From NCBI GenBank assembly GCA_963772515.1, contig CAVYXC010000003.1:638925-702924 (forward strand): DNA of 64,000 nt, in the 5' to 3' direction. A program made the position numbers and the translations under genes. The notes beneath the pieces are model-generated. The model was not told the DNA's origin. It did not search any database and was given only the letters and a program-made list of their open reading frames with translations. Numbering within the stretch: position 1 is the first letter of the stretch; every line of letters begins with the position of its first letter. The stretch is from JAFAHD01 sp963772515 (GTDB lineage Bacteria > Vulcanimicrobiota > Vulcanimicrobiia > Eremiobacterales > Eremiobacteraceae). Shown here in pieces: positions 8,151 through 15,243 of this stretch.

Positions 8151-8324
8151 ATGCTGCTCTTGGCGCACGTATTCGGCATGCCGTTTGAGGAACTTGTGAA
8201 CCCGATGGTTAGCGTTATGACGCCGACCGCGGCTATCTTTCTGGTGGGCGCGTTCACCTCGCGATGGAGGCGACTGAAACGGCAGGAAGCAGCGCCCGTT
8301 GCCCCTACCCAACAAACACCATGA
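8151..8324 (+). CDS. Small membrane protein of unknown function
   Basis: 57 codons from an ATG to TGA. The predicted peptide has one hydrophobic stretch (about residues 17-34, MVSVMTPTAAIFLVGAF) followed by a basic WRRLKRQ segment, the layout of a small single-span protein with its C-terminus in the cytoplasm. GGGAGAGTGAAAGT precedes it. It lies between two DUF899 genes, 12 bp before the second. No family is recognised. Confidence 0.4.
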   Translation: MLLLAHVFGMPFEELVNPMVSVMTPTAAIFLVGAFTSRWRRLKRQEAAPVAPTQQTP

Positions 8325-8336
8325 GGTATAAGAGAG

Positions 8337-9098
8337 ATGTCGAAGAGCGATGACCGGTCCGCAGTGGATCTCACCACCGAAGCGATGCCCAAAGTCGTTG
8401 ACCGTAAGACGTGGCAAGCCCAGATAGATGCTCTTCTGATTGTCGAGAAGGCGCATACTCGCGAGGGCGACGCGATCGCGGCGGCGCGTCGAAGATTGCC
8501 GATGGTGGAGGTCGACGCAAATATCAAACTTGTCGGCCCGAAGGGGCCCGTAACGCTGCTCGACACGTTCGAGGGCGGGCGTCAGCTCGTTGCGTACTAC
8601 CACATGTTTTTCCCGGGCGAGCCCGCTGCTGAACAATGCGAAGGCTGCACGTTTTTCAATGGTCAAGTTCGCGAGTTGGCGTACTTGAACGCGCGCGGCA
8701 TTACCTATGCGACCTTCTGCTGGGGTCCCTACGACGAGAGTGTTCGCTACCGAGACTTCATGGGCTGGGACGTCCCTTGGTATTCGGTTGGAGATTCAGC
8801 TGCAATCTTGCGCGCCGGCAGACCCTTCAACAAGTTCTTCCTTGCGTGTTACCTAAGAGACGATAACAGGGTGTTTGAAACGTATTGGACGCGAGGTCGT
8901 GGTATCGAAGGCATGAGCCCCACCATGGGAATAATGGATAAGACAGTATACGGGCGCCAAGAGGATTGGGAGAACTCACCCGCCGGTTGGCCGCAGTCGG
9001 ACGTCATGTCAACGCTCCGCAGCAATGGACGTCCTACGGCTCAGTGGTCCCGCATAAAAGCCGGGCGCTCCGACGATCTCGGCGCCACGGCGGGTTGA
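8337..9098 (+). CDS. DUF899 family thioredoxin-like protein (second copy)
   Basis: 253 residues. The family hallmarks are very clear: QCEGCTFFNGQVRELAYLN (CxxC at about residues 101-104), ITYATFCWGPYDESVRYRDF and MGWDVPWYS. It differs from the upstream copy in the CxxC spacer (EG rather than PS) and keeps the long central motif, so the two are paralogues of different subgroups rather than a recent duplication. AAGAGAG precedes the ATG. Together with the ECF factor it forms the core of cassette B; a stress or thiol-redox role is inferred. Confidence 0.88.
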   Translation: MSKSDDRSAVDLTTEAMPKVVDRKTWQAQIDALLIVEKAHTREGDAIAAARRRLPMVEVDANIKLVGPKGPVTLLDTFEGGRQLVAYYHMFFPGEPAAEQCEGCTFFNGQVRELAYLNARGITYATFCWGPYDESVRYRDFMGWDVPWYSVGDSAAILRAGRPFNKFFLACYLRDDNRVFETYWTRGRGIEGMSPTMGIMDKTVYGRQEDWENSPAGWPQSDVMSTLRSNGRPTAQWSRIKAGRSDDLGATAG

Positions 9099-9152
9099 GC
9101 GGGCACGATAAAGTTCGACAAGCCAGTGACAGCGCACGGCGGAGGCGGACAC

Positions 9153-9180
9153 TGTGCTTAACCCGGTTTCGTGGACACCA
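9153..9180 (+). repeat. 28-bp repeat with the core AACCCGGTTTCG, copy 2
   Basis: Same orientation as 5627-5654, with two mismatches. Here about 70 bp of unrelated sequence separates it from attachment repeat copy 3, whereas at copy 2 it runs straight into the arm, so one junction has gained or lost DNA. Confidence 0.5.
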
Positions 9181-9254
9181 AGATAAGTCGTACCGCGATA
9201 AGTGGTCTTGAACCCGATCTAGGTCACAAAGGCGGCCGAGGATTGCGCGGTTTT

Positions 9255-9449
9255 CTGACACCAAATTTGACACCAAATGACGGCCCCGCCGGCGCACGCT
9301 GGCGCACATGTGACACACCCGAGAATCCGGCCAACCCCTCATAAATGCCACGTCTGCGCGCCCTGGCGCACGTCGCACGACCGCGCACATTGAGTGGAAT
9401 TGTCTGTCACGCAGGAGGTCGTCGGTTCGAGCCCGATTCAGCGTCGCCA
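9255..9449 (+). repeat. Attachment-site-like repeat, copy 3 (arm + tRNA-Asp 3' half)
   Basis: Positions 9404-9449 repeat the tRNA-Asp 3' half, with one extra T in the T-stem/acceptor junction (CCGATTCAGC) that would disrupt a tRNA. The upstream arm carries the doubled TTTGACACCAAA motif (9256-9278) and the same GGCGCACATGTGACA and CACGTCTGCGC blocks as copies 1 and 2. It separates cassette B from cassette C. Confidence 0.8.
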
Positions 9450-9454
9450 CTTAG

Positions 9455-9489
9455 AACCCGCATCGCGTAAAAGCGTTGCGGGTTTTTCC
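9455..9489 (+). terminator. Terminator after tRNA-Asp fragment, copy 3
   Basis: Stem AACCCGCATCGC / GCGTTGCGGGTT with loop GTAAAA and a T run; same unit as copies 1 and 2. Confidence 0.8.
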
Positions 9490-9556
9490 TTGGTTTAAGC
9501 GCCTCAGGCTTGACACGACTCTTCACGGCAAGCAGAACGCTACCCGGAACTTCTGG

Positions 9557-10450
9557 CTAGCGCTCGATGACCGATTGCGCGAGCGCAGCGCGATCGGCGA
9601 TGAGATCGATCGCAGTGATACGATCGTCGACTATCCTAAAGCGGAACGCAACGCGCAACTCTCCTGCGTGCATCCACACCGCTCCCGGTTCGCCGTCGAT
9701 TAACGCGGATTGCGCAGCACGCGCACGTCCGGAGAACGTTCGTGCAACGGCATCGGCGCCTTCGATACCAGCCTGCAGACGATCATCTTGCCAATACGCC
9801 GCGCCGCCCATCGCCATCACCGCCGCATCCGCGCGAAGCGTTGCTCCCGGATCGAGCAGCGCTAGCATCGCGGAGAAATTGCCCGACCGTGAGGCTTGGA
9901 GAAACGCGCGCACGAGTTCGTCGTGCCGCTGCGTTACCGCATCAAGGCCGACGGATGCGCCGCGCACTCGGCGGCGCGCGCGGCTTGCGAGCTGCCGCGA
10001 CGCCTCCGGCGTCCTTCCTACGATCGCGGCGACGTCATTGAAGGGCACGTCGAACATGTCGTGCAGTACAAATGCAACCCGCTCTGCCGGCGGCAGGGCA
10101 TCGAGCAGGATAAGGAGAGCCACGCCGAGCGAATCGGCGAGCATCGCTTCTTCCTCAGGGCGTTCGCCGGGAGCGACTGCTGCGATGTCGCGCCGCGGAT
10201 CATCCGGCGTCAACTGCTCGCGCCGGCTTTCGCGCCATTTCAGCGCATCGAGGCATACGCGCGCAACGATGGTCGTGAGCCAACCTTCGAGATTCGCAAC
10301 GCGCGCAGTGTCCGCGCGGCTGATGCGTAGCCAGCTTTCCTGCATCGCATCGTCGGATTCTGCAGCCGATCCCAATATTCGTACCGCAATCCGCTGCAAG
10401 CGTGGCCGAGCCGCCTCAAAGCGCTCCGCAAGCCGCTCCGCATCCTTCAT
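9557..10450 (-). CDS. ECF41-type sigma factor (SigJ-like)
   Basis: 297 residues. Region 2 is at about 10-75 (AAESDDAMQESWLRI, LEGWLTTIVARVCLDALK), region 4 at about 115-170 (LPPAERVAFVLHDMFDVPFNDVAAIVGRT), then a SnoaL-like C-terminal domain with the DGEPGAVW segment common in ECF41 members. ECF41 factors are known to be controlled by this C-terminal domain and to drive a neighbouring gene for a small oxidoreductase, carboxymuconolactone decarboxylase or DoxX-like protein. A DoxX-like gene is divergent here, and a matching promoter lies in between. The sigma gene of cassette B has the same architecture but a diverged sequence. Confidence 0.88.
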   Translation of the reverse strand: MKDAERLAERFEAARPRLQRIAVRILGSAAESDDAMQESWLRISRADTARVANLEGWLTTIVARVCLDALKWRESRREQLTPDDPRRDIAAVAPGERPEEEAMLADSLGVALLILLDALPPAERVAFVLHDMFDVPFNDVAAIVGRTPEASRQLASRARRRVRGASVGLDAVTQRHDELVRAFLQASRSGNFSAMLALLDPGATLRADAAVMAMGGAAYWQDDRLQAGIEGADAVARTFSGRARAAQSALIDGEPGAVWMHAGELRVAFRFRIVDDRITAIDLIADRAALAQSVIER

Positions 10451-10470
10451 GGATCGCCTCCTGGGGCGCC

Positions 10471-10498
10471 CGTCACGTTTCGCCGCGCTCGATCCGTC
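10471..10498 (+). promoter_or_regulatory. Putative ECF41 promoter upstream of the DoxX-like gene
   Basis: CGTCACG (10471-10477) and CGTC (10495-10498) are separated by 17 bp, close to the ECF41 consensus TGTCACA-n16/17-CGTC. It points away from the sigma gene toward the VOC/DoxX transcript. The expected start would fall just before the AAGGAG at 10508. Confidence 0.5.
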
Positions 10499-10524
10499 AT
10501 AGAGATAGAAGGAGTATCAACATC

Positions 10525-10581
10525 ATGAAGGACGTGTCTCTAATCGTCTATCCTGCTGCAGATCTAGCCAAAGCCAACCCC
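10525..10581 (+). pseudogene. Remnant of a glyoxalase/VOC-family N-terminus
   Basis: After AGAAGGAG, an ATG opens MKDVSLIVYPAADLAKA, the usual first 17 residues of a VOC (glyoxalase/bleomycin-resistance) protein, in which a ligand-bearing beta-strand precedes a LAKAKALY helix. The match breaks there and the frame runs without a stop through PGEGG into the DoxX-like gene. It is either a deletion fusion or a leader still translated as an N-terminal extension. Confidence 0.5.
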
Positions 10582-10599
10582 GGCGAAGGAGGAATGAAA

Positions 10600-10971
10600 A
10601 TGAATATTTTGTTGTGGATACTTCAGGTGCTCTTGGCGCTGTTTTTCACCATGGCCTCTGTGAATCAACTATTCAATTACGACAAATTGGCCCAGCAGTA
10701 TGTTATTTATAGAGACCTGCCTCACGGCTTCTGGGTCGTCTACGCGATCGTCGCGCTTTTGTGCGCCGCCGGCCTGGTCCTGACGAAGGCCGGGCCGTTA
10801 GTCACGCCCATCGCGGCCGTTGTCCTAGCCGTGCAAGGTTTAATATTCGCGGGACTGTACGCGCACTACGCGGGATTTTACCCCTCCTTCTTGATGTGGA
10901 GCCTCTGGACCCTAGGCCCGGTCATCGTGGCGGCGTTCATCGCGTATGCGAGGCTCTCAGTTAAAGCCTAA
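10600..10971 (+). CDS. DoxX-like four-helix membrane protein
   Basis: 123 residues from an ATG 7 nt after GGAGG. Four hydrophobic segments (about 4-20, 44-63, 68-88 and 95-115) and the patterns ASVNQLFNYD and DLPHGFWVVYAI match small DoxX-like proteins, which are often next to and controlled by ECF41 factors. The function in this group is not established; DoxX relatives elsewhere take part in membrane redox chemistry. The frame is open upstream through the VOC remnant, so a 148-residue form starting at 10525 is possible. Only about 2 bp separate its stop from attachment repeat copy 4. Confidence 0.75.
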   Translation: MNILLWILQVLLALFFTMASVNQLFNYDKLAQQYVIYRDLPHGFWVVYAIVALLCAAGLVLTKAGPLVTPIAAVVLAVQGLIFAGLYAHYAGFYPSFLMWSLWTLGPVIVAAFIAYARLSVKA

Positions 10972-10972
10972 G

Positions 10973-11018
10973 CCTGTCGCGTAGGAGGTCGTCGGTTCGA
11001 GCCCGATCAGCGTCGCCA
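10973..11018 (+). repeat. Attachment-site-like repeat, copy 4 (tRNA-Asp 3' half)
   Basis: The 3' half of tRNA-Asp again (anticodon loop now CTGTCGC, T-arm and CCA intact), but without the arm sequence shared by copies 1-3, and followed by a different hairpin. This is the expected appearance of the outermost junction with the host chromosome or of a different element family. Confidence 0.75.
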
Positions 11019-11024
11019 GGTGTG

Positions 11025-11061
11025 GGAACCCGTGCAGCATGCTTCACGGGTTCCTTCGTTT
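11025..11061 (+). terminator. Terminator after tRNA-Asp fragment, copy 4
   Basis: Perfect 10-bp stem GGAACCCGTG / CACGGGTTCC with a 10-nt loop followed by TTCGTTT. Its sequence is unlike the hairpins after copies 1-3 and may be the native terminator of the tRNA-Asp gene. Confidence 0.75.
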
Positions 11062-11083
11062 AGCCACGCCGTTATAGCTGGCG

Positions 11084-11111
11084 TTGTGCGACCTGCGAAA
11101 TTGGATATACT
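11084..11111 (+). promoter_or_regulatory. Putative housekeeping-type promoter of the cupredoxin gene
   Basis: TTGTGC (11084-11089) and TATACT (11106-11111) with a 16-bp spacer; start expected near 11118, 16 nt before the ATG. A GGAAAGGGG ribosome binding site follows. Confidence 0.45.
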
Positions 11112-11133
11112 GTAGGTAGGAAAGGGGCGTCGT

Positions 11134-11883
11134 ATGCGAGTCATTCGTGTTCTCGCGATGGTCACTCTACTTTCGTTCCTCGGTCCTCTTGTGGGCCTAT
11201 TTCCCTCGGGGCGAGCCCTCGCTGGCAACGTTCGCATCATCGTCAACGGTCAAGAGGTGACGTTCGACCAGCCGCCGATCGAGCGAAGCGGACGTATTTT
11301 TGTGCCGCTGCGCGGCGTATTCGAGCGCCTTGGCGCAAGCGTCGTGTATGACAACGGTTTGATTAACGCCACTGGCAACGGCCGCAACATCCAGCTGCAC
11401 ATAGGCTCGACGGCGGCGAGCGTCAACGGTCAGACGACCTACTTGGATGTCGCCCCGTTCTTGGTGGGCGCGCGCACGTTGGTACCGTTGCGTTTCATCT
11501 CCGAGTCGTTGGGAGCAAGCGTCAACTACGATGGCAGCTCTCAGACCGTAACCGTTGCATTGGCCGCAGCGGCAGCCCCGCCACTTCCGACGGCAACCCC
11601 CGCTGGGGTCAGGGTCATCAACATCGTCGCGTCCAACTGGCAGTTCACTCCGAACATTATCACCGTTGCGGCTGGAAGGGCTGTGACGCTGCGATTGACG
11701 TCCGCTTCCGGCGTGCACGGGATCCAATCGAACGAACTCGGGATCCCGCTAACGGCGATCAAGCCTGACCAATTCGTACAAACGACCTTTATTCCGAAAG
11801 CGGCAGGAACCTACGTCATCCATTGCGCGATTGAGTGCGGCGCCGGCCATAGCAACATGACCCTCACCATTACGGTGAAATAA
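11134..11883 (+). CDS. Secreted copper-amine-oxidase-like domain fused to a CuA-type cupredoxin
   Basis: 249 residues with a signal peptide (to about residue 30). Residues 33-143 are a copper amine oxidase N-terminal type domain, seen as two FVPLRGVFERLGA / LVPLRFISESLGA repeats, a domain often used for cell-wall or matrix contact. After a Pro/Thr linker, residues 160-249 are a cupredoxin of the cytochrome oxidase subunit II kind. Cys231-x3-Cys235-x3-His239-x2-Met242 plus His195 give the complete binuclear CuA ligand set. There is no membrane anchor besides the signal peptide, so it would be a free periplasmic or extracellular CuA protein, an electron carrier or copper-handling protein by inference. 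Confidence 0.8.
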   Translation: MRVIRVLAMVTLLSFLGPLVGLFPSGRALAGNVRIIVNGQEVTFDQPPIERSGRIFVPLRGVFERLGASVVYDNGLINATGNGRNIQLHIGSTAASVNGQTTYLDVAPFLVGARTLVPLRFISESLGASVNYDGSSQTVTVALAAAAAPPLPTATPAGVRVINIVASNWQFTPNIITVAAGRAVTLRLTSASGVHGIQSNELGIPLTAIKPDQFVQTTFIPKAAGTYVIHCAIECGAGHSNMTLTITVK

Positions 11884-12009
11884 GGTCCTGGAGTACCACG
11901 AAGGGCTGCCGCGACGTTAGGTCGTCCGACGCACCGCCCCAGGCGCAAAGGTCGTTCCCGGCTCGTCCGCAGATGAATCCGACGTAGTGATGTAAAATTG
12001 AGCGCCGGC

Positions 12010-13920
12010 ATGAATCTCGACGCGACATCCAAATGGTGGTGGGTTCGGATTCCGGCGTTGCTGCGGCCGTACTCGCCATGGCTGGCAGCCGCGTGGTCCG
12101 ACGGCGACTATTTGTTGATGTCACCGCTCTTGGCCGTTGTCCTGCCCGCCGTCTTACTCCTCATCGGTCTCTTCGAAGGCGCGACGCACTGGAGTGCCCT
12201 GACGATCGGCGCCGACAGCCTGAACGGTTCGAACGAGCCGATCGTATTCGCGCAAATGCTGCTGTTCTTCGTCCTGGTCGTCGTCGTCGCGTCGTTCAGC
12301 GCGAACCTCGGTCTGATCTTGGTGTTGGGGTTTGCGGTTGCCGATCTCATCGCTGGTCCCCGGCTCACGAGCAACGCACCGTGGCTGCTTGCAGTTCTGC
12401 AACTACGCGTGCCGCAACTCGTCGACGACGCGCTCATGATCTTGCTGGTGGTCTCGCCGGCCGTGACGACCGACGCCCTCCTCGCGGACCTCGCGCCGTT
12501 GCGCTCGCGGTTTGGCGCCGCATACCAGAAAGTCATGGCGGTCATCAGTGCGCTGACGCGGGCCGTCATTCTCTATGCGTGGGTGCTCGCGATTCCGATG
12601 ATCATCCGGATCGCGTGGATCTGGGTCGACCAGACCGCGCCGGTTGGTTTCTACTATTTCGTGCAGGTCACGAACCCATGGCTGCCGATCGTCGTCGTCC
12701 TCGCGTGCGCCGCGCGCGCGGCGATCGTGCTCATCACACAACACGACCCCGTCGTGTTGATCTCGGCCGGCGCGCACACTCGACCGGGGACCGCTATGGC
12801 GAAGCTGAGCGCCATCGCGCTGCTCTCGACGCTGTTTCTCGCGGGTTATGTCGGTTCCGTGTGGAGCGGCGTTTTGGTTTTCATCGTGATCGCCGCGTTC
12901 CTGATCGGCGGCGCGGTGCTCCTGCCCAGACTTCCGGCCTGGAGTGCGTGGGCGCACGTCGCCGCCAAAGTTCCCGCGGTCGTACGCTGGGCCGTGTTCG
13001 TGCCTATCTCATATTTCTTGCCCGATTGGCTGCTCGCGTTACCGGGCTGGTCGGCGTCAGCGAACGGTATCCCCGGCCAGTTCGGCGCGGAGCTCGTCGG
13101 CATCGGTGTGCTGCTTGCCATCGGACTTGCGCTCTTTCCCGTAGGGGCCGCGCGACCGTCGCGCGTGCCGTTGTCCGCGACGCCTGCAGCGATCATCGTC
13201 GCATTGTTTTTCGCCGCCAGCGCGGCGCCCGCACGTGCGATTTGTCTCGACCCCTCGTGCTGCTTCAACGGTCAGAACTGGCTCGTTGCACTGGCGCTCG
13301 CGGCGTTGGGACTAGCGTTGTTGGGCATGCTCGCTCCAGCCGTAGCCGCGATTGGCGCAGCGGCTGCCGCCGAAGGTGCCGCGGAAGCCGCAGCAGCAGC
13401 CGCGACAGAAGCTGCAGCCGCCGAGGCCGCCGCCGCGGAGTCCGCAGCCGCAGAATCAGCCGCGGCAGAAACTGCTGCCGAAGACGTCACCGGTCAGGCC
13501 TTGGAGGGAACCGAGAACCTCGGCATGCCTGATTTCAACCCCGAACTCGGCGAGGTGAACTGCCCCGAAACTTCGATTGGCGTCGACAATTACTTGAGCG
13601 GCGGCAGCTTCGAACCCGCCACGGCTGGAGATGTTTCAGCCTTTCCGGACGTGCTCGCGAATGACGTCGGCTCGAACCTAAGCGGTCCCACGAATTTCGG
13701 CGACATAGAACAATTCATGCAGGGTGCCGGCGACGGCTCGCGCGGCATCGTCTACGTCACCGACGGTAACGGCGCCCACTTCTTTAATGCGTACAACGCC
13801 GGTGGCCAAATCCTGGGCATCGATGGCCAAGCCGGCGTCTTCGGAAGCCTAGGCGAGGTCTCGGGTTTTGCCGGTTACGCCAATCCCAGCGAGGTACTCT
13901 TTATCCCGACCTATCCATGA
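12010..13920 (+). CDS. Membrane-anchored polymorphic toxin with C-terminal papain-like (Tox-PL) domain
   Basis: About 636 residues; the ATG at 12010 is chosen over a TTG four codons upstream, and neither has a good ribosome binding site. Residues about 35-450 hold some ten hydrophobic segments of no family I recognise. An Ala/Glu-rich linker follows (about 455-495, mostly AAAE/AAES units). The C-terminal 120 residues match the papain-fold toxin pattern: NC with Cys518, RGIVYV, HFFN with His590, then IDGQ with Asp605, a plausible Cys-His-Asp triad. Tox-PL domains act as deamidases or peptidases. The next gene looks like an Imm35 immunity protein. The layout suggests delivery of the tail from a membrane platform, or action at the inner membrane. 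Confidence 0.7.
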   Translation: MNLDATSKWWWVRIPALLRPYSPWLAAAWSDGDYLLMSPLLAVVLPAVLLLIGLFEGATHWSALTIGADSLNGSNEPIVFAQMLLFFVLVVVVASFSANLGLILVLGFAVADLIAGPRLTSNAPWLLAVLQLRVPQLVDDALMILLVVSPAVTTDALLADLAPLRSRFGAAYQKVMAVISALTRAVILYAWVLAIPMIIRIAWIWVDQTAPVGFYYFVQVTNPWLPIVVVLACAARAAIVLITQHDPVVLISAGAHTRPGTAMAKLSAIALLSTLFLAGYVGSVWSGVLVFIVIAAFLIGGAVLLPRLPAWSAWAHVAAKVPAVVRWAVFVPISYFLPDWLLALPGWSASANGIPGQFGAELVGIGVLLAIGLALFPVGAARPSRVPLSATPAAIIVALFFAASAAPARAICLDPSCCFNGQNWLVALALAALGLALLGMLAPAVAAIGAAAAAEGAAEAAAAAATEAAAAEAAAAESAAAESAAAETAAEDVTGQALEGTENLGMPDFNPELGEVNCPETSIGVDNYLSGGSFEPATAGDVSAFPDVLANDVGSNLSGPTNFGDIEQFMQGAGDGSRGIVYVTDGNGAHFFNAYNAGGQILGIDGQAGVFGSLGEVSGFAGYANPSEVLFIPTYP

Positions 13921-13927
13921 GGGGTTC

Positions 13928-14278
13928 ATGATCGACAAAGCAATGGCGATCGCAGCGGCGCAAACGCATGCGGTCGCCAAAGGACTCGAGATCGCAGAGG
14001 ATCGCGTGACCGAACGCGTGAGGGGATGGGTCATTCCCGCTCGCGCGCCTGGATCGGCGCACGTACCTGCCCAAGGCCCGTATTTTGTCGACAAGCAAAG
14101 CGGCGCGGTTTTCGACGTGCCGACGGCGCGAACGCAAGCCTGGCTCGAGACGTACAATGCGACCGGCAAACCGCCACCGCTGCCGACGAAGTGGCACTGG
14201 CTCGGGTCGGGGCGCCCGCCGGAGATCAAACGTCCGCCTGCTGGCCAGCGCCGGATCCGAACACCCAAACCTCGGTAG
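13928..14278 (+). CDS. Probable immunity protein, Imm35/YrhB type
   Basis: 116 residues, soluble, starting 7 bp after the toxin gene with GAGGGG ahead of the ATG, so almost surely co-transcribed. It begins with a helix (MIDKAMAIAAAQTHAV), then ERVRGWVIPAR and QGPYFVDKQSGAVFDVPTA, the order found in Imm35/YrhB proteins (helix, W-containing strand, GPxxVDxxTG turn). Imm35 members are encoded next to papain-like and other toxins and bind them directly. The C-terminal 30 residues are basic and Pro-rich and look disordered. Position and pattern agree, so I favour the immunity role, by inference. Confidence 0.6.
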   Translation: MIDKAMAIAAAQTHAVAKGLEIAEDRVTERVRGWVIPARAPGSAHVPAQGPYFVDKQSGAVFDVPTARTQAWLETYNATGKPPPLPTKWHWLGSGRPPEIKRPPAGQRRIRTPKPR

Positions 14279-14287
14279 TTTCCCGTT

Positions 14288-14521
14288 GTGAGACGCCGAT
14301 TCAAGATCGGTGACCGCGTCAGTTGGAACTCAGAAGCCGGCAGGGTTCGCGGTCGCATCATCAAGGTCGTCACGTCGCCGATGAAGGTCAAGGGTTACAT
14401 CGTGCGCGCAAGTGAGGATGAGCCGCAGTACCAGATCAAGAGCGAAAAGACCGACCACGTCGCCGTACACAAAGGTTCGGCTCTGCGAAGACTGACTACC
14501 AGCGCTCGCGGCGAGCGTTAG
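14288..14521 (+). CDS. DUF2945 (Tudor-like) small protein
   Basis: 77 residues from a GTG 9 bp after the immunity gene. The sequence is a very good match to the DUF2945 family: FKIGDRVSWNSEAGRVRG, then VKGYIVRASEDEPQYQIKS, then VAVHKGSALRRL. The family has a small SH3/Tudor-like barrel and appears mostly as a stand-alone cytosolic protein of unknown function. It could be the third gene of the toxin operon or a read-through neighbour. Confidence 0.85.
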   Translation: MRRRFKIGDRVSWNSEAGRVRGRIIKVVTSPMKVKGYIVRASEDEPQYQIKSEKTDHVAVHKGSALRRLTTSARGER

Positions 14522-14635
14522 ACATCATCCGCTCCAACGAGCAGACGACACCGCGCACAAATAATCCCCGAGGGGACGAAGCCGCAAGCTCTTTAGTTCA
14601 TGTGAGCGCTTCCGATTTTTCGACAGCGCGCAGCG

Positions 14636-15139
14636 TCACGGAACCGCGAAGCGGATCACCTTAAACCCCTCGGAGTGGCTACACGACGGGCACTGCACGA
14701 GCACTTTGGTTGGTTTGTAGCTCTGGTCGACAGTGAAGAGCGCGGTCTGCCGAGCGGCCGCGCCCTGTTGGATATTAAGGTTGGACGGGGAGATCATGTA
14801 TGAAGGGATGTTAAACGTCACTTCATCGGCATCGGCAAGCGTGTAACTAATCAGATCGATGAAGTCGCTGTGGGAGCCGTTCTTCAAGATCACGGTCATG
14901 ACCATCACCTTTTGCCCGGCCGGAGGTAGCAACTTCTCCGGATGATCAGCGGCCGTCGCATCGCGTAACTCCTTGATCTGGACGCGCAAGACTCCATTGA
15001 ACACGGTTTGGCCGATCTTTCCCGACATTGCCGAGACCTGATTGGCGCCGCCCGGGACTGGCGTCGGCGTCGAGCCGGCTGCCGTTCCGATCATTGCGAT
15101 CAGACAGATCGCCAGTGCGATGGTCGTTCGTGCGGACAT
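14636..15139 (-). CDS. Secreted protein of unknown function
   Basis: 167 residues from the ATG at 15139, which has AAGGAG 6 nt ahead; a longer form starts seven codons earlier. A signal peptide ends near residue 23, followed by a Thr/Pro-rich stretch. The mature part has the look of an Ig-like or DUF4352-type domain (KVMVMTVILKNGSHSDFIDLISYTL), with a late CPSC motif (VQCPSCSHSEG) that could bind metal or form a disulfide. Divergent from the MauE-thioredoxin fusion 104 bp away. Confidence 0.5.
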   Translation of the reverse strand: MSARTTIALAICLIAMIGTAAGSTPTPVPGGANQVSAMSGKIGQTVFNGVLRVQIKELRDATAADHPEKLLPPAGQKVMVMTVILKNGSHSDFIDLISYTLADADEVTFNIPSYMISPSNLNIQQGAAARQTALFTVDQSYKPTKVLVQCPSCSHSEGFKVIRFAVP

Positions 15140-15243
15140 GAGATCTCCTTCACCTGCCAAAACGCGGTCTCGTCTGTGCTGATACAGCCAGACGACGAGC
15201 GCGACCGGAAGTAGTTCGGCCGCATGATGGTTAAACCTGTCAT

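Noticed and set aside
13352..13558. Plus-strand frame in the Ala-rich linker region of the toxin gene
   Set aside because: It is an out-of-frame translation of the Ala/Glu repeat tract, giving Gln/Pro/Arg repeats, with no start signal.
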